NCBI GenBank assembly: GCA_934167665.1 | Contig: CAKPLN010000002.1 | Span: 124,001 to 188,000 of the forward strand | From: an uncultured Bacilli bacterium | GTDB lineage: Bacteria > Bacillota_I > Bacilli_A > RF39 > UBA660 | Reading direction: 5' to 3' | DNA: 64,000 nt | In this document: in pieces, positions 53,501 to 61,780 of the stretch | Numbering within the stretch: position 1 is the first letter of the stretch | Layout of the letters: the number at the start of each line of letters is the position of its first letter | Program-made: the position numbers and the translations under genes | The notes under the pieces: generated by a model | Database searches by the model: none | Seen by the model: only the letters and a program-made list of their open reading frames with translations | Told to the model about the DNA's origin: nothing

Positions 53501-53917
53501 AGTGAAGATGATTTAAAAATCGAAATTCATCGTAAGATTAATGAAATTGATTCATATGATAAATTTATTGCAGTAAAAGATGAACTTGAGGATAGATTTG
53601 GTCGTTTGGATAATGATTTAATTGTTTATATGTATGAAGAGTGGTTTGAAAAATTAGCTGCTAAATTAAAAATAAGTAGAGTTAGACAGACTAAAAATTC
53701 TATAGAAATGTATTTCCCTAAAGAAGTTGTTTCTAAACTTAATACTGAAGATGTTTTTATGGACGCTTTTAATATTTCAAATATGTTTAGATTTATTGGA
53801 CGAGGAAATGATTTGATAATTGTGCTTGATATTATTAAGTTAGAACGTCATCCTATATATTACTTAGTTGAATTGTTAGATAAAATTTATGAGAAATTTG
53901 GAAATAATATTGACTAA
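50600..53917 (+). CDS. mfd: Transcription-repair coupling factor Mfd
   Basis: The 1105-residue SF2 translocase has the UvrB-homology module, the RNA polymerase interaction domain (GDYVVHNVHGIGIYNGI), helicase motifs with GDVGFGKTEVA, DEEQRFGV and the TRG region, and a C-terminal D7 domain. It removes stalled RNA polymerase and recruits UvrA. It is slightly shorter than B. subtilis Mfd (1177). Confidence 0.97.
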   Translation: MNFFDNLVQIDLRKNIGIVGLTDEFFCVYLNDILKQSNKNILVVVNSLFEANNLYSSLSLYTDKARLFPMDDFLTSEALAISPDLRITRLETLNKIANNEPSIVITNLMGVLRFLPSKDTYINSVFALKNNDVVSPIALAEKLVKCGYTRDTIVTKTGEFAVRGFVVDIFPIDEDNPVRIEFFDDEVESIRYFDAETQKSLCVIDNILIKPFFEFLSTKTVEESKFGKQKYLPEVEKVVSISDYFEDGVVVFKDYEQLGLSYSHICEEMDTYRADKDITFDGNYMFSLDGIKPKFPIYYMTINNLVDHNKYSDVINFGVKTINNFSEDINQINSMIRKNISLGKTVIVCLKKFQLDSIAKKLNMPYVETTIDSIEYGNVNLVEKEINQGFIYNNIVVLTAHELFLTKEKNKKYNTRFKYSTSISDFSKLEVGDYVVHNVHGIGIYNGIKTLTSNGISKDYLEILYQGTDKIYIPVEKIDLISKYSGNEGMVPKVNKLGGSEWGKTKARVRKKVVDIADKLLVLYAEREARKGFSFSPDCDMSIAFERDFPYELTKDQEKAIAQIKVDMESSVPMDRLLCGDVGFGKTEVAFVAAFKAILDSKQVLFLCPTTILSNQHYENALQRFKNFPVSIGLLNRFTSPSEVKRILQGLRDGTIDLVFGTHRLLSDDVVVKDLGLLVIDEEQRFGVMHKEKIKQYKTNVDVLTLTATPIPRTLQMSLVGIRSLSLIETPPVNRYPVQTYVIEENMQIIKDAIYKELSRDGQVFILFNRVQSIEEEQLKISNLVPEARIVVAHGQMTKNELEGRIIDFVDHKYDVLVCTTIIETGIDIPNVNTLIIIDADRFGLSQLYQIRGRVGRSDRFAYAYLMYNPAKVLTDTAIKRLNVIKEFTELGSGFSIATRDLSIRGAGDILGSEQAGFIDSVGIDLYLKMLNDEVNLKKNIAVKDDDSEKDTMPLINVSTHIKDAYVSEDDLKIEIHRKINEIDSYDKFIAVKDELEDRFGRLDNDLIVYMYEEWFEKLAAKLKISRVRQTKNSIEMYFPKEVVSKLNTEDVFMDAFNISNMFRFIGRGNDLIIVLDIIKLERHPIYYLVELLDKIYEKFGNNID

Positions 53918-53959
53918 TTCTATAAATATTTGTTTAACTTATAATACTGGAGGTAAAAA

Positions 53960-54616
53960 ATGAATGAGACAATTGAAGAATTAAAACTAAATCATTTTAA
54001 GAATTATAGAAATGCATTAATTGAAAATGTTAGAAATAACACTAATGTATTGGTTGATGAGGATATAATGTCTCTACTTAAAAAACCACCTCTTGATTCT
54101 ATGGATTTGATTAAAAGTAAGTTTTTAGATTTAGCTAAAAAGAGTAAAGTTATTTTAAATACAGAAAATCTTAATAGTATATTAGATAAGTATCGAGAAG
54201 ATATGGTAAAAGTAGTTGTTGATCTTAAAAGAATTAGAATTGATGGTTTAAATGAAAAAATTAATGATTTTAAGTTAGAAAATGACTCTGATGTATTTAA
54301 ATTAACTAAAAAGGATTTTGCAAATATTAATAAAGAAATAAAGAAAACTATTAAGGAGCATCTTAAAAAATATACAAGTGAAGATATTCTTAATAATGTT
54401 GATTGTTTATTTTCAAGTGATGTTGATGCTATTAAAAAGAAAAAAATTATTGATGATGCCACTAAATTTATTAATGGCAGTTATCAGAAGCAATTGTTAG
54501 AAAACATTGATTTTAAAATTTTAGTTAAAGATACTATTTTAGTAAATGGTATTAAAGAACATAATGATCATTATCTTTTTACATTAAATAATTCAAGAAT
54601 ATTTAATAGTTTATAA
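53960..54616 (+). CDS. Soluble helical protein of unknown function
   Basis: Not recognised. The 218-residue Lys/Asp/Asn-rich protein lacks a signal peptide and transmembrane segments. It is predicted mostly alpha-helical with several amphipathic stretches. GGAGGT precedes the start, and a terminator follows. It sits between mfd and spoVT, where B. subtilis has no such gene. Confidence 0.6.
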   Translation: MNETIEELKLNHFKNYRNALIENVRNNTNVLVDEDIMSLLKKPPLDSMDLIKSKFLDLAKKSKVILNTENLNSILDKYREDMVKVVVDLKRIRIDGLNEKINDFKLENDSDVFKLTKKDFANINKEIKKTIKEHLKKYTSEDILNNVDCLFSSDVDAIKKKKIIDDATKFINGSYQKQLLENIDFKILVKDTILVNGIKEHNDHYLFTLNNSRIFNSL

Positions 54617-54642
54617 AAATAGCAAATTGCTATTTTTTTTAT
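54615..54642 (+). terminator. Rho-independent terminator
   Basis: AAAATAGCAA and TTGCTATTTT arms with a short loop, then T residues, after the 218-residue protein. Confidence 0.85.
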
Positions 54643-54764
54643 GGAAATATTTACCAAGGTAAATTTTGGAAATATTGTTTATAATATTAGTGAGAGGCAA
54701 ATATTGGTATAAATTATGGAGTTCTTGGGAAAATATAAGTATGTAGAAAGTGAGGAATAATTTT

Positions 54765-55295
54765 ATGAAATCAACTGGTGTTGTTAGAAGAGTGGACGAT
54801 TTAGGACGAATTGTTATTCCAAAAGAAATTCGACGTACTCTAAGAATTCGTGATGGGGAAGCTTTAGAAATATTTGTTGATAGTGAAATGATTGCTTTAA
54901 AAAAATTTTCTAAAATGACTGATATGAGTGATGTTGCTAAAGAATTGGTTGAAATAATTAATAATAATATAAATAAAACGGTTTTAATTACTGACCGTGA
55001 TAAATTTATTGCTGGTTCTGGTACTTTAAAGAAAAATTATGTAGATAAGAATATATCAAAGTTTCTTGAAGATGTAATGAGTGATAGAAAGTGTCTTGTT
55101 GAAAATAGTATGCATCCAATAGAGTTAATAGATAATTTAAAGGAGTCTTTATCTTATGTTATATATCCTATTATAATGAATGGTGATGCCGTTGGATTAG
55201 TTTTAGCTATTTCTAATAACGGTGATATTGGCCAGTTAGAAGAAAAACTTGTTAATATTACAGCACAATTTCTTGGAAAACATATTGAAGAATAA
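54765..55295 (+). CDS. spoVT: Stage V sporulation protein T (SpoVT)
   Basis: The 176-residue forespore regulator has an AbrB-type swapped-hairpin DNA-binding domain (MKSTGVVRRVDDLGRIVIPK, then EIRRTLRIRDGEALEIFVD) and a C-terminal GAF-like domain. It modulates sigma-G genes. GTGAGGA precedes the start. As in B. subtilis it follows mfd, though an unknown gene stands between them. Confidence 0.95.
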   Translation: MKSTGVVRRVDDLGRIVIPKEIRRTLRIRDGEALEIFVDSEMIALKKFSKMTDMSDVAKELVEIINNNINKTVLITDRDKFIAGSGTLKKNYVDKNISKFLEDVMSDRKCLVENSMHPIELIDNLKESLSYVIYPIIMNGDAVGLVLAISNNGDIGQLEEKLVNITAQFLGKHIEE

Positions 55296-55313
55296 AGATA
55301 GTTATGTTATAAT
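55285..55313 (+). promoter_or_regulatory. Promoter for the metG T-box transcript
   Basis: TTGAAG (55285-55290) and TATAAT (55308-55313), spacing 17; the -35 overlaps the end of spoVT. Confidence 0.7.
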
Positions 55314-55319
55314 TTGTCC

Positions 55320-55555
55320 ATATCTTGAATGTTGTGATGAAGAGTTTTGAAAAATTAATCTATTAAAGAGACCTCGAATTTATGGTGAGAAAGAGGATAG
55401 TGTTTTTTTAAAATATGGCTTCTGAACTGCTGTATCGATATGTAGGTATGGTCGTATATAGGCGTTAACTATTTGAGTGTATAATAATATAATTATTATA
55501 AAATAAGGTGGTACCGCGAATTGTTCGTCCTTATATTTATAATAATTTTTTTATT
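55320..55555 (+). ncRNA. T-box leader for metG (methionine-responsive)
   Basis: The T-box sequence AAGGTGGTACCGCG is at 55505-55518. An ATG at 55415-55417, just before GCTTCTGAAC, is well placed as the methionine specifier codon. A terminator stem pairs 55491-55508 with 55529-55548 and is followed by a T-run. Uncharged tRNA-Met would bind the leader and let transcription continue into metG. Confidence 0.92.
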
Positions 55556-55582
55556 GTGTTTTGATTATTGGGAGGGATTATT

Positions 55583-57121
55583 ATGAAGGAAAAATTTTAT
55601 ATTTCAACAGCAATTGCTTATACATCTGGTAAGCCACATATTGGTAATACTTATGAGGCTGTTTTGGCTGATGCAATAGCACGCTATAAGAGACAAAGAG
55701 GATATGACGTTTATCTTCAAACTGGAACTGATGAACATGGTGTTAAAATAGAGGAAAAAGCAGCACAAGCTGGCGTTTCACCTCAAGAATATGTTGATAC
55801 TGTTGCGGCAGAGATTAAGAGAATATGGGACTTGATGGATGTTAGTTATGACAAATTTGTTAGAACGACTGATAAACATCATGAAGAAGTTGTTCAACAC
55901 ATTTTTAAGAGAATGTATGATAATGGAGATATTTATAAGGGAGAATATAAAGGGCTTTATTGTACTCCTTGTGAATCTTTCTGGACTGAATCACAGTTAG
56001 TAGATGGTAAATGTCCTGATTGTGGAAGAGAAGTTAAAATTTCTAGTGAAGAGGCTTACTTCTTTAGGCTATCAAAATATCAAGATAAGCTTGAAAAATA
56101 TTTTGAAGAAAACCCAGAGTTTATTTTACCTATTTCTAGAAAAAATGAAATGGTTAATAACTTTATAAAACCAGGTTTACAAGATTTATGTGTTTCACGT
56201 ACATCAATTAAGTGGGGAATTCCAGTATCTTTTGATGAAAAACATGTTGTTTATGTTTGGTTAGATGCGTTAACTAATTATATTACTAATATTGGTTATG
56301 ATGTTGATAATGAGACTGATGGATTTAAAAAATTATGGCCAGTAGATGTACATGTCATTGGTAAAGATATTGTTAGATTTCATTCTGTTTATTGGCCTTG
56401 CTTTTTATGGTCTTTAGGTTTGGAACTTCCTAAAAAAATATTTGGACATCCTTGGCTACTTACTAATAATGATAAAATTGGTAAGTCTAGGGGTAATGCT
56501 ATATACGCTGATGATTTAGTTGAAAAATTTGGTTTAGATGCAATTAGATTTTATTTATTACATGAAATGCCTTATGCTAATGATGGTAATCTTACTTATG
56601 AATTATTAGTAGAGAGAATCAATGGTGAATTAGCTAATGTACTTGGTAACTTGGTACAAAGAACTATTTCAATGGGTAATAAATATTTTGATGGGAAAGT
56701 TACAAATAAGAATGTTAATGATACTTTGGATAATCAATTTATTGAACTTATTAATGGATTAAATGCTAAAGTAGAAGAAAAAATGGATAATTATTTGATA
56801 AGTGATGCTTTAACAGAAATCTTTAATGTTTTACGTGCTAGTAATAAGTATGTTGATGATACTACACCTTGGGTTTTAGCAAAAGATGAGAATTTGAAAG
56901 ATAGATTGGGAACAGTAATTTATAATTTATTGGAATCTATAAGAGTTTGTGCTGTTTTATTAGAACCATTTATGAGACATACTAGTGAAGAAATAAGACA
57001 TCAACTTAATAATAATTTACAAACTTTTGATTTTTCATCTGATAATGAATATAATTTGGGAGAGGCAGTTATAATTTTCAAAAGATTGGATAAAGATGAA
57101 ATATTAAAAGAATTAGCTTAA
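55583..57121 (+). CDS. metG: Methionyl-tRNA synthetase
   Basis: The 512-residue class I synthetase has the HIGH-type PHIGNTYEA, a knuckle with CTPCESFW and CPDCGR cysteines, and the KMSKS-type KIGKSRGNAI. It lacks the C-terminal tRNA-binding EMAP-like domain of B. subtilis MetS (664 residues). GGGAGGG precedes the start. Expression is under the T-box leader. Confidence 0.97.
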   Translation: MKEKFYISTAIAYTSGKPHIGNTYEAVLADAIARYKRQRGYDVYLQTGTDEHGVKIEEKAAQAGVSPQEYVDTVAAEIKRIWDLMDVSYDKFVRTTDKHHEEVVQHIFKRMYDNGDIYKGEYKGLYCTPCESFWTESQLVDGKCPDCGREVKISSEEAYFFRLSKYQDKLEKYFEENPEFILPISRKNEMVNNFIKPGLQDLCVSRTSIKWGIPVSFDEKHVVYVWLDALTNYITNIGYDVDNETDGFKKLWPVDVHVIGKDIVRFHSVYWPCFLWSLGLELPKKIFGHPWLLTNNDKIGKSRGNAIYADDLVEKFGLDAIRFYLLHEMPYANDGNLTYELLVERINGELANVLGNLVQRTISMGNKYFDGKVTNKNVNDTLDNQFIELINGLNAKVEEKMDNYLISDALTEIFNVLRASNKYVDDTTPWVLAKDENLKDRLGTVIYNLLESIRVCAVLLEPFMRHTSEEIRHQLNNNLQTFDFSSDNEYNLGEAVIIFKRLDKDEILKELA

Positions 57122-57144
57122 TGTAAAATTCTTGTCTATGATAA

Positions 57145-57185
57145 TTAAAAAGGAGAGTTAAATATAGTAACTTTCCTTTTTTTCT
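57145..57185 (+). terminator. Rho-independent terminator after metG
   Basis: AAAAGGAGAGTT and AACTTTCCTTTT arms (with one G-T type pair), then a T-run. Confidence 0.75.
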
Positions 57186-57242
57186 GCTATATTTAATTGT
57201 GTTGTGTTAGTAGTATTAATTCAATTTTATAAGGAGATTTAT

Positions 57243-57416
57243 ATGACTAATAAGTTATTGAAGAAGTATGCTATTGATGTGTTTTTTCTTACTATTTTGT
57301 TATTTTTAATTATTTCAATTATTGAAAGCTACGATATTGTTGATGTTGTTTATCTTTTTTGTGTCGTTTATTATTATGTTAGGATAAGGTTGTGTAAATT
57401 GCAAAAATGCCAGTAA
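57243..57416 (+). CDS. Small membrane protein of unknown function
   Basis: Not recognised. The 57-residue protein, starting MTNKLLKKYAIDVFF after AAGGAG, has one or two hydrophobic segments (about 12-30 and 33-46) and a basic, Cys-containing C-terminus. It stands between metG and tatD. Confidence 0.5.
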   Translation: MTNKLLKKYAIDVFFLTILLFLIISIIESYDIVDVVYLFCVVYYYVRIRLCKLQKCQ

Positions 57417-57444
57417 TGTGGTATTTTTGTTTTGGAGGAAATTT

Positions 57445-58194
57445 ATGTTTATAGATACTCATTGTCATATATCATCAGCTGATTATGATGATATTGATGC
57501 AGTTATTAAGGAAAATTTGGCTAATAATGTTGATAAAATGATTGTTTCTGCTTGTACTTTTGATACATTGGAGGAGGCAATTAATCTTTCTAAAGAATAT
57601 GATTGCATTTATTTAACTTTAGGTTATCATCCAAGTGAAGCTAAACTTGTTGGTGATGAACAACTTTTATTTTTAAAGGATTGTTTGAATAATCCTAAGG
57701 TTGTTGGTATAGGAGAAATTGGTTTGGATTATCATTATGGTAAGAATGATAGATTGGAACAAATTACTCTTTTTCGAAAACAGTTAGAAGTTGCTGTTTC
57801 ATTAAATTTACCTGTTGTTATTCATTCACGTGATGCTACTTTTGATACTATAAGTATATTAAAAGAGTATCCTTTAAAAGGAGTAATTCATTGCTTTAGT
57901 GGTAGTCTTGAGACTGCTAGGGAATATATTAAATTAGGATATAAACTTGGTATTGGTGGGGTTGTTACTTTTACTAATTCTAATTTAGGGGATGTTGTAA
58001 AAGAAATTGGCCTTTCAAATATTGTTTTGGAGACTGATAGTCCATATTTAACGCCTGTACCTTTTAGAGGAAAAAAGAATAGTTCTAAGTATATTCCAGT
58101 TATAGCTTCAAAGATAGCTGATATATTTAATATTTCTTCTTTAGAAGTTGGTAAAGTAACTTCTAATAATGCCAGTGATATGTTTGACTTATAA
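57445..58194 (+). CDS. tatD: TatD-family metal-dependent deoxyribonuclease
   Basis: The 249-residue TIM-barrel hydrolase begins MFIDTHCHISSADYDD with the metal-binding HxH. It also has GIGEIGLDYHY, VIHSRDA, IHCFSG and LETDSPYL, all family motifs. The metG-tatD order is as in B. subtilis. GGAGGAA precedes the start. Confidence 0.95.
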   Translation: MFIDTHCHISSADYDDIDAVIKENLANNVDKMIVSACTFDTLEEAINLSKEYDCIYLTLGYHPSEAKLVGDEQLLFLKDCLNNPKVVGIGEIGLDYHYGKNDRLEQITLFRKQLEVAVSLNLPVVIHSRDATFDTISILKEYPLKGVIHCFSGSLETAREYIKLGYKLGIGGVVTFTNSNLGDVVKEIGLSNIVLETDSPYLTPVPFRGKKNSSKYIPVIASKIADIFNISSLEVGKVTSNNASDMFDL

Positions 58195-58246
58195 TATCTT
58201 TTATGATAGTCTTTAGATGATGATTATAGTAGGTGGCGGTGGTTTG

Positions 58247-58822
58247 ATGGCAAATGTTTGGTCTTGGATGTCAGGACATAAAGGGTTGATATTTTGTCTT
58301 CTGGTACTAATATTTTTTATTTTTATTGGTGTTTATCCTGGCCGTGATAAAAATAATTTGTCTTATGTTAATTTTAATGGACAAAATGAAGTTTATTTAT
58401 CATCTAAGCTTCCAATTACTGATGCTAGTGGTAAAAGTTTAGATAGTACAAAGATTCAATCTGGTATAGTCGGTTATGCTGAATTTTCAGTTATTGCTGA
58501 TGATATAAAGGCTGATTCTTTAAAGTATGATATTTATTTGGAAGATGTTATTAGTGGTAATGAATTTAATTATGATTATGTTAAGGTCTATTTAACTAAT
58601 GAAGAAGACGTTCCATTAAAACAGTTTGCTAGTAATATAGTTCCATCTTTTGCAAATATACGTGTTTCACTTGATGAACCTGATAAAAGAGTTTTGACAA
58701 CTGGTAGAATAAAAAAAGGTGAAGTTAAAAAGTTTAGATTACGTGTGTGGCTTAGTGATACTTATGTATTAAGTGATGAATTAAAAGAGTTTAAAGGAAA
58801 AATAAGTATAAAAGTTTCCTAG
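58247..58822 (+). CDS. Exported beta-rich protein 1 of a TasA/SipW-like locus
   Basis: A 191-residue protein with one N-terminal membrane segment (about 13-32) and an extracellular strand-rich domain. Features include EVYLSSKLPITDASG, YDIYLEDV and a C-terminal FRLRVWLSD. The two next genes encode proteins of the same plan. ATG at 58247 was chosen because GGTGG lies before it; an ATG 10 codons earlier is possible. Domain assignment is by resemblance, not proven. Confidence 0.65.
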   Translation: MANVWSWMSGHKGLIFCLLVLIFFIFIGVYPGRDKNNLSYVNFNGQNEVYLSSKLPITDASGKSLDSTKIQSGIVGYAEFSVIADDIKADSLKYDIYLEDVISGNEFNYDYVKVYLTNEEDVPLKQFASNIVPSFANIRVSLDEPDKRVLTTGRIKKGEVKKFRLRVWLSDTYVLSDELKEFKGKISIKVS

Positions 58823-58830
58823 GAGGAATA

Positions 58831-59439
58831 ATGGAAAGTAGTAAGAATGGGGTTTCAAAGAAACTTGTTTTGGGTCTTGGTTGTGTTAGTGTAATTGTTT
58901 TATGCGTCATTATTGTGACTTTGGTTGTTTTTATGAATAATCAAAAGAATAATGGTGAGCAATTTTATGATTCTGGCTCAGTTGTTATGACATATGATGA
59001 AAATAGTAATATTTTCTTTATTAATAATATGAGTATTTTAGATGATGAAAGTGGAAAGACTAATATGGTAAGTGGTCAATATTATGATTTTACGGTTAAT
59101 GCTGAGTTAGGAGACTCTAAGCAAACTGATTATGAAATAGTATTGAAAATTGATAATAATTTTACTTCTATTGATTCTAAAGATGTTAAAGTATACTTGG
59201 AAAAGCAAGAAAGTGGCAGTTATGTACCAGTTTTGGAGCCTATATCTTTTGATAGTTTGTCATCTAAATCTAAGTGTGGAGCTCCTAATAATAGTAAGAT
59301 TTTGACTAAAGTATCAAATACTAAAAGTAGTGTTAATAATTATCGATTAAGAATGTGGATTGATTCTAATACTACACTTACTTTAGATACTGTCAATAGT
59401 TTTGGTATTGAAATAAGTGTATATGGTAAATCTGAATAG
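58831..59439 (+). CDS. Exported beta-rich protein 2 of a TasA/SipW-like locus
   Basis: A 202-residue paralogue of its neighbours, with a membrane segment (about 12-32), a domain with DYEIVLKIDNNFTSIDSKDVKVYLE, listed here as DYEIVLKIDN and VKVYLE, and the shared YRLRMWIDS near the C-terminus. AGGAGGAAT precedes the start, eight bases after the first gene. Confidence 0.65.
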   Translation: MESSKNGVSKKLVLGLGCVSVIVLCVIIVTLVVFMNNQKNNGEQFYDSGSVVMTYDENSNIFFINNMSILDDESGKTNMVSGQYYDFTVNAELGDSKQTDYEIVLKIDNNFTSIDSKDVKVYLEKQESGSYVPVLEPISFDSLSSKSKCGAPNNSKILTKVSNTKSSVNNYRLRMWIDSNTTLTLDTVNSFGIEISVYGKSE

Positions 59440-59476
59440 ATGTGTTTTAATTAATTTTTGTAGAGGATGATTTTTT

Positions 59477-60055
59477 GTGGATAATTATTTGTCACGTAAA
59501 ATTTTATTGTCTGTTTTAGCGATTGCGATAATAATAATTGCTTTTGTTGGAGTATCTTATGCACTTTCTACTTCTGATTATCCTCTTACGTCAAATGGAA
59601 ATATTTCTTTATCGATTAATAATAAAAGTAATAATGTTATTTTATCATCTGAGTTAAATAGTAAGTCTAATTTTGATTTGGAAATTTTAGATAAGGAAGC
59701 TAACGTATATGATTTTAATGTTAGTACCTTAATTTCTTCAGAAGAGTTAATTAATTATTGGATAGCGATAGAGGTTGTTAAATTAGATGGTTCATTATTT
59801 TCTAGTAATGATAATTTAAAAGTTCAATTGGAAAAAAAGATTAATAATGAGTATTTTTCTACTTTTATTACTAAGAATCCAAAGTCATTTGTAGTTAATT
59901 CAGATTTTGATTCAATGGCTTTGTATTATGGTACTTTTGATAATAAAAGTACTAATAAAATTATGCTTACTGATGATTTTCGTTTGCATATTTGGTTAAA
60001 TAAAGATTATAGTGATGAAAGTTTTAAAATTATTTTAAAAGTTTATACTAACTAA
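59477..60055 (+). CDS. Exported beta-rich protein 3 (TasA/camelysin-like signal)
   Basis: A 192-residue protein with a signal segment ending GVSYALS, the pattern of SipW-processed TasA/CalY proteins. It is followed by a strand-rich domain and the shared FRLHIWLNKD motif. It starts with GTG after AGAGGATGAT. Of the three, it is the best candidate for cleavage by the downstream signal peptidase. Confidence 0.68.
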   Translation: MDNYLSRKILLSVLAIAIIIIAFVGVSYALSTSDYPLTSNGNISLSINNKSNNVILSSELNSKSNFDLEILDKEANVYDFNVSTLISSEELINYWIAIEVVKLDGSLFSSNDNLKVQLEKKINNEYFSTFITKNPKSFVVNSDFDSMALYYGTFDNKSTNKIMLTDDFRLHIWLNKDYSDESFKIILKVYTN

Positions 60056-60059
60056 TTGT

Positions 60060-60088
60060 AAGAACGTGTCAAATGTTCTTTTTTTTTG
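60060..60088 (+). terminator. Rho-independent terminator
   Basis: AAGAAC and GTTCTT arms followed by a long T-run, after the third exported protein gene. Confidence 0.7.
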
Positions 60089-60151
60089 CCTAACTTATAG
60101 AAAATATATATATTTAAGTATTATAATTAGTTTAAATTAGGAGGAAATGAT

Positions 60152-60796
60152 ATGGGGATAAGTGCTAAATATATTAATAATCAATTTAATATGTCCTTAT
60201 TTGATAAGATAAAATATATTGGTTATTTTATTACTAAATCTATTTTGTATGCTGCTCTTGTCTTTTTTGTAATCCTAGCATTATTTATTACTGTTTATTT
60301 TGGTGATTTATTATATAATGTTAATCATGGTAATAACAAAATGCCATTATTTAATGCCTATGTAATAGTTTCTGGTAGTATGATTCCAACTATAAAAATT
60401 AATGACGCTATTGTTGTTAAAAGGGAAGAGGGAATACAACTTGATATTGGTGATATAATTACTTTTTCTTCTCAGGATCCTTCATATCCCAGTTTAACTG
60501 TTACCCATAGGATAGTTGGAAAGCAAAAAGCTAAAAATGGGAACTATATTTTTAGAACTAAAGGTGATAATAATAGTATTGAAGATCCTTCTCTTGTTAA
60601 TGAAGAAAATATTTATGGTAGAGTTATTTTAAAAATACCAAGGCTTGGTTATATTCGAAAGTTTTTAATGACTTCTTATGGTTTTATATGTGGCATTGTT
60701 ATTCCATCTATAGCAATTCTTATTGTAGATGTTTTTAAAATCTTTGGAAGAAAGAAAAGTAATGTTGTATTTGAAGAAGAATTAGAAATTATTTAG
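60152..60796 (+). CDS. sipW: SipW-type (ER/archaeal-like) signal peptidase I
   Basis: The 214-residue membrane protein has a catalytic Ser in VSGSMIPTI and a His in VTHRIVG in place of the usual Lys, the hallmark of the SipW class. A TKGDNN..DP segment follows, and there are two or three transmembrane helices. SipW in B. subtilis processes TasA and TapA. Its position after three exported proteins suggests they are its substrates. GGAGG precedes the start. Confidence 0.88.
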   Translation: MGISAKYINNQFNMSLFDKIKYIGYFITKSILYAALVFFVILALFITVYFGDLLYNVNHGNNKMPLFNAYVIVSGSMIPTIKINDAIVVKREEGIQLDIGDIITFSSQDPSYPSLTVTHRIVGKQKAKNGNYIFRTKGDNNSIEDPSLVNEENIYGRVILKIPRLGYIRKFLMTSYGFICGIVIPSIAILIVDVFKIFGRKKSNVVFEEELEII

Positions 60797-60868
60797 TATT
60801 TTTGTTGTATTTTATATTCAAAATGGTTAAAATTATTTTTGTTTTTAAATTTTGTTAGGGGTGATTTG

Positions 60869-61675
60869 GTGGAAAAATATGATGTTAAATTTAAGAAGAA
60901 GTATGGTCAGAATTTTTTGAAGGATCCAGCAATTGTTAAGAGAATAGTTGATGCTGCTGGTATTGGTGGTAATTCTTTGGTTATTGAAGTTGGGCCTGGT
61001 GGAGCTATTTTAACTAAGGAGTTGGCTAGTGTAGCAAGTAATGTTTTAGCTTATGAGATTGATGAAGATTTACGTGATGAACTTAATAAAAGGATTGGTT
61101 CTTTTAAAAATATAGATATTTTGTTTCAAGACTTCTTAAATTCGGATTTATTAAATGATGTAGGAAAATATTCTTATGATAATTTATATTTTGTAAGTAA
61201 TGTTCCTTATTATATTACTACACCAATTATTTTAAAATTAATAAATAGCGGGTTACATTTTAATAAAATTGTTATGATGGTACAAAAAGAAGTAGGAGAT
61301 AGATTTGCTTGTCCGTGTGGTAGTCGTGATTATGGATCTATATCAGTCTTATTACAGTATTATTATGATGTGAAAAAAGAGTTTTTGGTTCCAAGAACTG
61401 AGTTTATACCTGTACCTAATGTTGATAGTGTTATAGTTTCGTTTACTGAGAAAGAAGTATGTTTACCTGTTTCTGATTTTACTTTTTTCGAAAAGATAGT
61501 TCATGATAGTTTTCAATTTAAACGTAAAAATTTGCGTAATAATTTAAAAAATTATGATTTGAGTATTGTTACTGAAGTTCTTTCTAAGTATGGGTTTGAT
61601 TTAAGTGTTAGAGCTGAACAACTTGATGTTAAAGTTTTTGTTGAATTGGCAAATGCATTAACTGAAAAGAATTAA
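60869..61675 (+). CDS. rsmA: 16S rRNA dimethyladenosine transferase RsmA (KsgA)
   Basis: The 268-residue methyltransferase modifies A1518 and A1519. It contains KKKYGQNFLKDPAIVKRIVD, the SAM-binding EVGPGGAILTKELA, and SNVPYYITTPIILKL. GTG at 60869 has GGGGTGAT in front of it; TTG one codon earlier is possible. The rsmA-yabG-veg order matches B. subtilis, without rnmV. Confidence 0.95.
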   Translation: MEKYDVKFKKKYGQNFLKDPAIVKRIVDAAGIGGNSLVIEVGPGGAILTKELASVASNVLAYEIDEDLRDELNKRIGSFKNIDILFQDFLNSDLLNDVGKYSYDNLYFVSNVPYYITTPIILKLINSGLHFNKIVMMVQKEVGDRFACPCGSRDYGSISVLLQYYYDVKKEFLVPRTEFIPVPNVDSVIVSFTEKEVCLPVSDFTFFEKIVHDSFQFKRKNLRNNLKNYDLSIVTEVLSKYGFDLSVRAEQLDVKVFVELANALTEKN

Positions 61676-61695
61676 TTTATTTATGATTTAATGTA

Positions 61696-61728
61696 TATTC
61701 TTAAGGTATATTCTTAAGAATTTTTTGT
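61696..61728 (+). terminator. Rho-independent terminator after rsmA
   Basis: ATTCTTAAG and CTTAAGAAT arms with a seven-base loop and a T-run. Confidence 0.7.
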
Positions 61729-61780
61729 TATGTTCTAAAATTTTATTTATTTCATATACTTAGACTGGAGATGATGCTGT

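Noticed and set aside
57814..57829. CACGTG sequence in tatD as a parS site
   Set aside because: Only the core hexamer matches; the flanks do not form the palindrome.
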